Source: Kordia sp. TARA_039_SRF
Lineage (GTDB): Bacteria > Bacteroidota > Bacteroidia > Flavobacteriales > Flavobacteriaceae
Direction of reading: 5' to 3'
Assembly (NCBI GenBank): GCA_006383075.2
Contig: SMNH02000012.1
Coordinates: 1-64,000 of the forward strand
Length of the DNA: 64,000 bases
Positions 60,860 to 64,000 of the stretch are shown here, in pieces; within the stretch, counting starts at the first letter, position 1, and the number at the start of each line of letters is the position of its first letter. Position numbers and translations under genes: made by a program. The notes below the pieces were generated by a model that ran no database searches, was not told the origin of the DNA, and saw only the letters and a list, made by a program, of their open reading frames with translations.

Positions 60860-62449
60860 TTACGCTGTTTTTTCTAACTTAAAAAATTTGATAAAACTCG
60901 GTGGATTTTCCACAACGCCGCGTTCAGAAATCAATTTAATATCAATATTTCTGTTGCGTGCTTTTTCCGAGAAATCTTCTAAAATTTCAATAATGTCATT
61001 GTCTAAAAATCGTGTTTTACGAACATCGAGTTCCAAAAAAGTATCTTCAGGAATACTGTCTAATTCCTTTAAAATTGCTCCTTTGTTAAAGAAAGTAACT
61101 TCTTCTGCAAATGTCATTTTGATTTTGCCTTTTCCTTCATTTTTATCTTCAATGTGTAAAAAGTGTGAGTTTTGGAAACTTTTGTATAAAATTACCACGA
61201 TTCCCACGGCAAGTCCGAGTCCAATTCCCCAAAGTAAATCAATAAAAACAATTCCTAAAACAGTTACAATAAAAGGAACAAACTGTTTCCAACCAGCTTC
61301 AAACATTTGCTTGAATAGTTTTGGTTTTGCCAATTTATATCCTACAATCAGTAGTATTGCTGCCAATACAGAAAGCGGAATCATATTTAACAAATTCGGA
61401 ATTAAAATCACCGAAATTAATAATAAGAAACCGTGAATAATTGCAGACATTTTAGTACGTCCGCCCGATTGAATATTGGCAGAACTTCGTACGATTACTT
61501 GCGTAATTGGCAATCCGCCAATCAATCCAGAAACCACGTTTCCTGTTCCTTGCGCGAGTAATTCTCTATTCGTTGGTGTCACACGTTTGAGTGGATCTAA
61601 TTTGTCCGTTGCTTCCACACACAACAACGTTTCTAAACTCGCTACTAACGCCATTGTAAAGGCTGCAAGAAGTACTTCAGGATTCTTAATAGCAGCAAAA
61701 TTTGGAAATGTAAATTGTCCTAAAAACGAATCGAAATCGTTAGGAACAGGTACTTTTACCATGTGTTCTGCAGAAATGCCAAGTGTAGCGTGTCCTTGTG
61801 TCAACACAAAATAGACAATTCCTAAAGCGACTACAACTAAAGGTCCTTGAATCAACTGAAAAACCTTTCCTTTTTTAGATAAAACCGTATTCCATAAAAT
61901 TAAAATTGCCAATCCAATCACAGCGATAAGCGTAGCGCCCAAACTGATATGATTGATAGAATTTAAAATTTCAGAAAAAGTATTTTCCCCATCTACTTGA
62001 AAAAAAGCAAAATCTCCTTGCGGGTCTTTGTCATATCCGAAAAAATGTGGAATTTCTTTTAAAATGATAATAATACCAATTCCTGTAAGCATTCCTTTAA
62101 TGACGGATGAAGGGAAAAAATAGCCAATAATTCCAAATTTTAAAACGCCAAAAACAATTTGAATGACACCTGCCAAAACAACCGCAACCAAAAAATCTTT
62201 GAACCCGAGTGAGGCAATCGCTGCAATTACAATCGCTGTTAAACCAGCAGCAGGACCACTTACGCCAATTTGAGAACCACTCATGATTCCGACAACAATT
62301 CCTCCTACAATACCGGCAATTAAACCAGCAAAAGGTTCAGCTCCACTCGCAACGGCAATACCTAAACAGAGTGGAAGTGCAACAAAGAATACAATAATAC
62401 TTGCGGGAAAATCCGCTTTGAGGTGTTTAAATGGATTAGAATTAGACAT
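60860..62449 (-). CDS. SulP-family anion transporter, probably bicarbonate
   Basis: 529 residues from ATG 62449 (MSNSNPFKHLKADFPASIIV), which fits the family start; the frame upstream is not protein-like. About ten to twelve helices with FFVALPLCLGIAVASGAEP, SGPAAGLTAIVIAAIASLGF and LVASLETLLCVEATDKLDPL are SulP hallmarks. A C-terminal STAS domain follows (FLELDVRKTRFLDNDIIEIL). SulP proteins carry sulfate or bicarbonate; the carbonic anhydrase next door favours bicarbonate. The gap to that gene is 55 bp. Confidence 0.92.
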   Translation of the reverse strand: MSNSNPFKHLKADFPASIIVFFVALPLCLGIAVASGAEPFAGLIAGIVGGIVVGIMSGSQIGVSGPAAGLTAIVIAAIASLGFKDFLVAVVLAGVIQIVFGVLKFGIIGYFFPSSVIKGMLTGIGIIIILKEIPHFFGYDKDPQGDFAFFQVDGENTFSEILNSINHISLGATLIAVIGLAILILWNTVLSKKGKVFQLIQGPLVVVALGIVYFVLTQGHATLGISAEHMVKVPVPNDFDSFLGQFTFPNFAAIKNPEVLLAAFTMALVASLETLLCVEATDKLDPLKRVTPTNRELLAQGTGNVVSGLIGGLPITQVIVRSSANIQSGGRTKMSAIIHGFLLLISVILIPNLLNMIPLSVLAAILLIVGYKLAKPKLFKQMFEAGWKQFVPFIVTVLGIVFIDLLWGIGLGLAVGIVVILYKSFQNSHFLHIEDKNEGKGKIKMTFAEEVTFFNKGAILKELDSIPEDTFLELDVRKTRFLDNDIIEILEDFSEKARNRNIDIKLISERGVVENPPSFIKFFKLEKTA

Positions 62450-62608
62450 GATAGTAAATGTTTTGTGAATTGAAAATGATGCGTACAAAACGCATATTTT
62501 TCGTTTGTTGTTAGCGTTATTTTTTTTTGAGAATTGGAACGATTCACTTAAAAGTATGAGAATCAAAGAGAAACGTTCAAGTTTATCTATTTATGGGATA
62601 TAAATATA

Positions 62609-62935
62609 TTATCCTATTTCTGGTGGTGGAATCAGTATTTCAATATTATGTGACAAACCAAATCGCTGTATGTAAAAGTGCGTATCTAATACAGATAAAT
62701 CACTGTCATCCAACATAAAAGGGGTAGCGTAGTGTGTTACTTTTTCGTCTTTTTCAGAAGTATCTTTGGTTTCCTTTTCAGTATCATCATCAAAATCACA
62801 ATCGACAAGTTCGTACGAAGTATCCACTAAAAAAGTATATGTTTTAATAATTGGCTGTAAAAAAAATGCACAAAGCACCAATACAAAAGCGAATTGCCTT
62901 ACTAGTAGGAACTTGTATTTGCGCGTTTGTTGCAT
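62609..62935 (-). CDS. Small exported/anchored hypothetical protein
   Basis: 108 residues. An N-terminal hydrophobic segment (FAFVLVLCAFFLQPIIKTYT) acts as a signal anchor. It is followed by an acidic part (DCDFDDDTEKETKDTSEKDE) and a C-terminal ILIPPPEIG. I do not recognise a family, though this general form is common in flavobacteria beside transport or two-component genes. It is 1 bp downstream of the TetR gene, so it is co-transcribed and probably controlled by it. Confidence 0.65.
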   Translation of the reverse strand: MQQTRKYKFLLVRQFAFVLVLCAFFLQPIIKTYTFLVDTSYELVDCDFDDDTEKETKDTSEKDEKVTHYATPFMLDDSDLSVLDTHFYIQRFGLSHNIEILIPPPEIG

Positions 62936-62936
62936 G

Positions 62937-63605
62937 TCAGTTAATTACTTTAAAAACCAAATCTGTATAAAATTTCACAATGGCGTCTTTTCCTTTTTTT
63001 ACATCAGTTAATGATGGCAAATGTTTTGAAAAATAACGCTGCTGATGTGCGCCTTCTATCACAGTAGAAATTAGCATATTTGGATATTCAAATGAAGGAT
63101 TAATATCAGTTACCATATTGCTTACACGTTGTACAACGCGCTTATACACTTGATAATATCCTTTTTCATTTTCGGTGTCAATATCCTTGGTATGATATGC
63201 CTTTGACGACTCAGCAATGATAATTCTATTCAGAATAATTTCGTCAATATAAGAAAATGAATTGTCAACGTCAACTTTGCGTGTTAAAATTTCGACGGCA
63301 GCTTTTAATTTGTCTTTCTTAGATGGAATATTGGTTGTAGCAAACACTAATCTATACTCAATCCAACTCCAATACCAGCAAATTAAATAGACCAATAGCA
63401 TGTGCTTACTCTCAAAATATCGGTAGATTGAACTCTCGTTAGAGCCAATAGATTGCCCTAATTTTTTAAAGGTAAATGCTTCAAAACCTAGTTCGTCAAT
63501 CATTTCAATACTACGGGAAACAATCTTTTTTCCCAATTCAGAAGATTCAGGATTTTTAGTGTATAATTCTTCACTAATGACGATATGTACTTGCAGATTT
63601 TCCAT
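62937..63605 (-). CDS. TetR-family transcriptional regulator
   Basis: 222 residues. The N-terminal HTH spans ~22-70: SRSIEMIDELGFEAFTFKKL with GQSIGSNESSIYRYFESKHM (recognition helix and the YRYF mark of TetR). The rest is a helical ligand/dimer domain with LLVYLICWYWSWIEYRLVF, likely a hydrophobic pocket. The palindrome at 63622-63638, 17 bp before the ATG, overlaps the -7 element and is its probable operator. Confidence 0.9.
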   Translation of the reverse strand: MENLQVHIVISEELYTKNPESSELGKKIVSRSIEMIDELGFEAFTFKKLGQSIGSNESSIYRYFESKHMLLVYLICWYWSWIEYRLVFATTNIPSKKDKLKAAVEILTRKVDVDNSFSYIDEIILNRIIIAESSKAYHTKDIDTENEKGYYQVYKRVVQRVSNMVTDINPSFEYPNMLISTVIEGAHQQRYFSKHLPSLTDVKKGKDAIVKFYTDLVFKVIN

Positions 63606-63929
63606 ACAAATAACACAAATATAATAGTATTACTATTAAAAACTAGAAGTTTAACTATTTTTTTTGACAAAAGAGAAAAATAAGTTGTGTAAATAGCTGT
63701 TTTGCAATAGGTAATGATTTGAAAATCAGATTTGTGAAAAACACCATAAAGTATCGGTTTCGGATTAGTGTATGATTTCGTTGCGTGTTTAAGCACTAAA
63801 GTTAGCAAATAATCACAGATAGAAAATTTCAGCGGAATTTTCGTAAGTAAGCCTTTACCAGCAATGAATTATACATCGTGTTGGCTGTAGTTTTTACTTA
63901 TTAAATCTGTCATTCAAATATCAGATACT
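63606..63929. other. Intergenic region upstream of the TetR gene
   Basis: About 325 bp. It holds the TetR operator/promoter at 63616-63638. The rest is AT-rich without a gene I can support. Confidence 0.4.
63616..63638 (-). promoter_or_regulatory. TetR promoter with overlapping palindromic operator
   Basis: TAATAGTATTACTATTA (63622-63638) is a perfect palindrome about a central T. The minus-strand -7 element TATATTTG (63616-63623) overlaps it by two bases, so binding would block transcription: classic TetR autorepression. Confidence 0.65.
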
Positions 63930-64000
63930 TTATTTTTCTAATGTCCATGGAACGAACGCCATTGCTATAATTCCTCCTAATCCCAAAAGAGGAAGAACAA
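63930..64000 (-). CDS. C-terminal end of a gene running off the window
   Basis: Twenty-two codons to a TAA at 63930-63932, ending PLLGLGGIIAMAFVPWTLEK. The hydrophobic, glycine-rich text suggests the end of a membrane protein; too short to name. Confidence 0.35.
   Translation of the reverse strand, partial: VLPLLGLGGIIAMAFVPWTLEK

Noticed and set aside
60837-61436. 199-residue plus-strand frame
   Set aside because: Fully antisense to the SulP gene; serine/isoleucine-rich text typical of antisense shadows.
1-64000. CRISPR arrays, rRNA and tRNA genes
   Set aside because: Scanning by eye found no regular repeat-spacer pattern and no tRNA or rRNA signatures in the window.

Overview
The window reads as a chromosome segment of an AT-rich marine-type member of the Flavobacteriaceae (Bacteroidota). 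The evidence is the gene content: a type IX secretion sorting domain, DUF6268, Lacal_2735-type and GG-leader proteins, a persulfide-type sulfur locus, and promoter -7 elements of the TAnnTTTG type. Kordia is my guess for the genus; this is inference, not proof.

Region 1 (1 to about 22.2 kb) is an accessory island. It opens with ~24-bp repeats that look like an IS21-type end and an XRE regulator. Next comes a minus-strand DUF4297 (Cap4-like) nuclease gene split by a one-base shift in a homopolymer. Then follow a single-chain SIR2-APAZ-short Argonaute (SPARSA-type NAD depletion system) and a giant membrane-anchored nSTAND NTPase with ankyrin repeats and a duplicated C-terminal domain, translationally coupled to a SapC-family protein. 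Facing them is a tightly packed seven- to eight-gene minus-strand operon (20999 to 14795). It encodes an Ntn/NRDE (TANGO2-like) protein, a stand-alone adenylation enzyme, a carrier protein, a GT-A glycosyltransferase-like protein, an alpha/beta hydrolase, a hexapeptide-repeat acyltransferase, an unrecognised Rossmann-like protein and a small membrane protein. It looks like an undescribed acyl/aminoacyl-glycan or small-molecule pathway. A 1.2-kb spacer with a 32-bp palindrome and an orphan terminator separates it from a SF1 helicase-PD-(D/E)XK nuclease.

Region 2 (25.4 to 43 kb) is mostly core and stress genes. It holds DUF2383 and hemerythrin proteins, topoisomerase IB, a small GG-leader peptide gene, a T9SS cargo, a GIGTxNP fibre protein, the radical SAM/DUF4130 repair pair, outer-membrane barrels, an AraC regulator, a catalytically degenerate SRAP protein, DUF1328, two MscS channels, CorA and an amine oxidase-like flavoprotein.

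Region 3 (43 to 53.6 kb) carries a methyltransferase, TPR, lipoprotein and MORN proteins, a putative HExxH membrane protease, and a NarL-type two-component system. Three copies of an AATACG-N8-CGTATT dyad lie in front of genes here and may mark a local regulon.

Region 4 (53.7 to 59.8 kb) is a persulfide/thiosulfate module: two YeeE/YedE half-transporters, a rhodanese, a CstB-like MBL-rhodanese fusion, a TauE exporter and a Crp/Fnr regulator with a Cys-x5-CysCys motif. Each of the five transcription units has the same GTAAC-N4-GTTAC palindrome 48-88 bp before its start, a clear self-contained regulon.

Region 5 (59.8 to 64 kb) has small proteins, a carbonic anhydrase next to a SulP transporter (bicarbonate handling) and a TetR regulator with a palindromic operator on its own promoter. 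No rRNA, tRNA or CRISPR array was seen.
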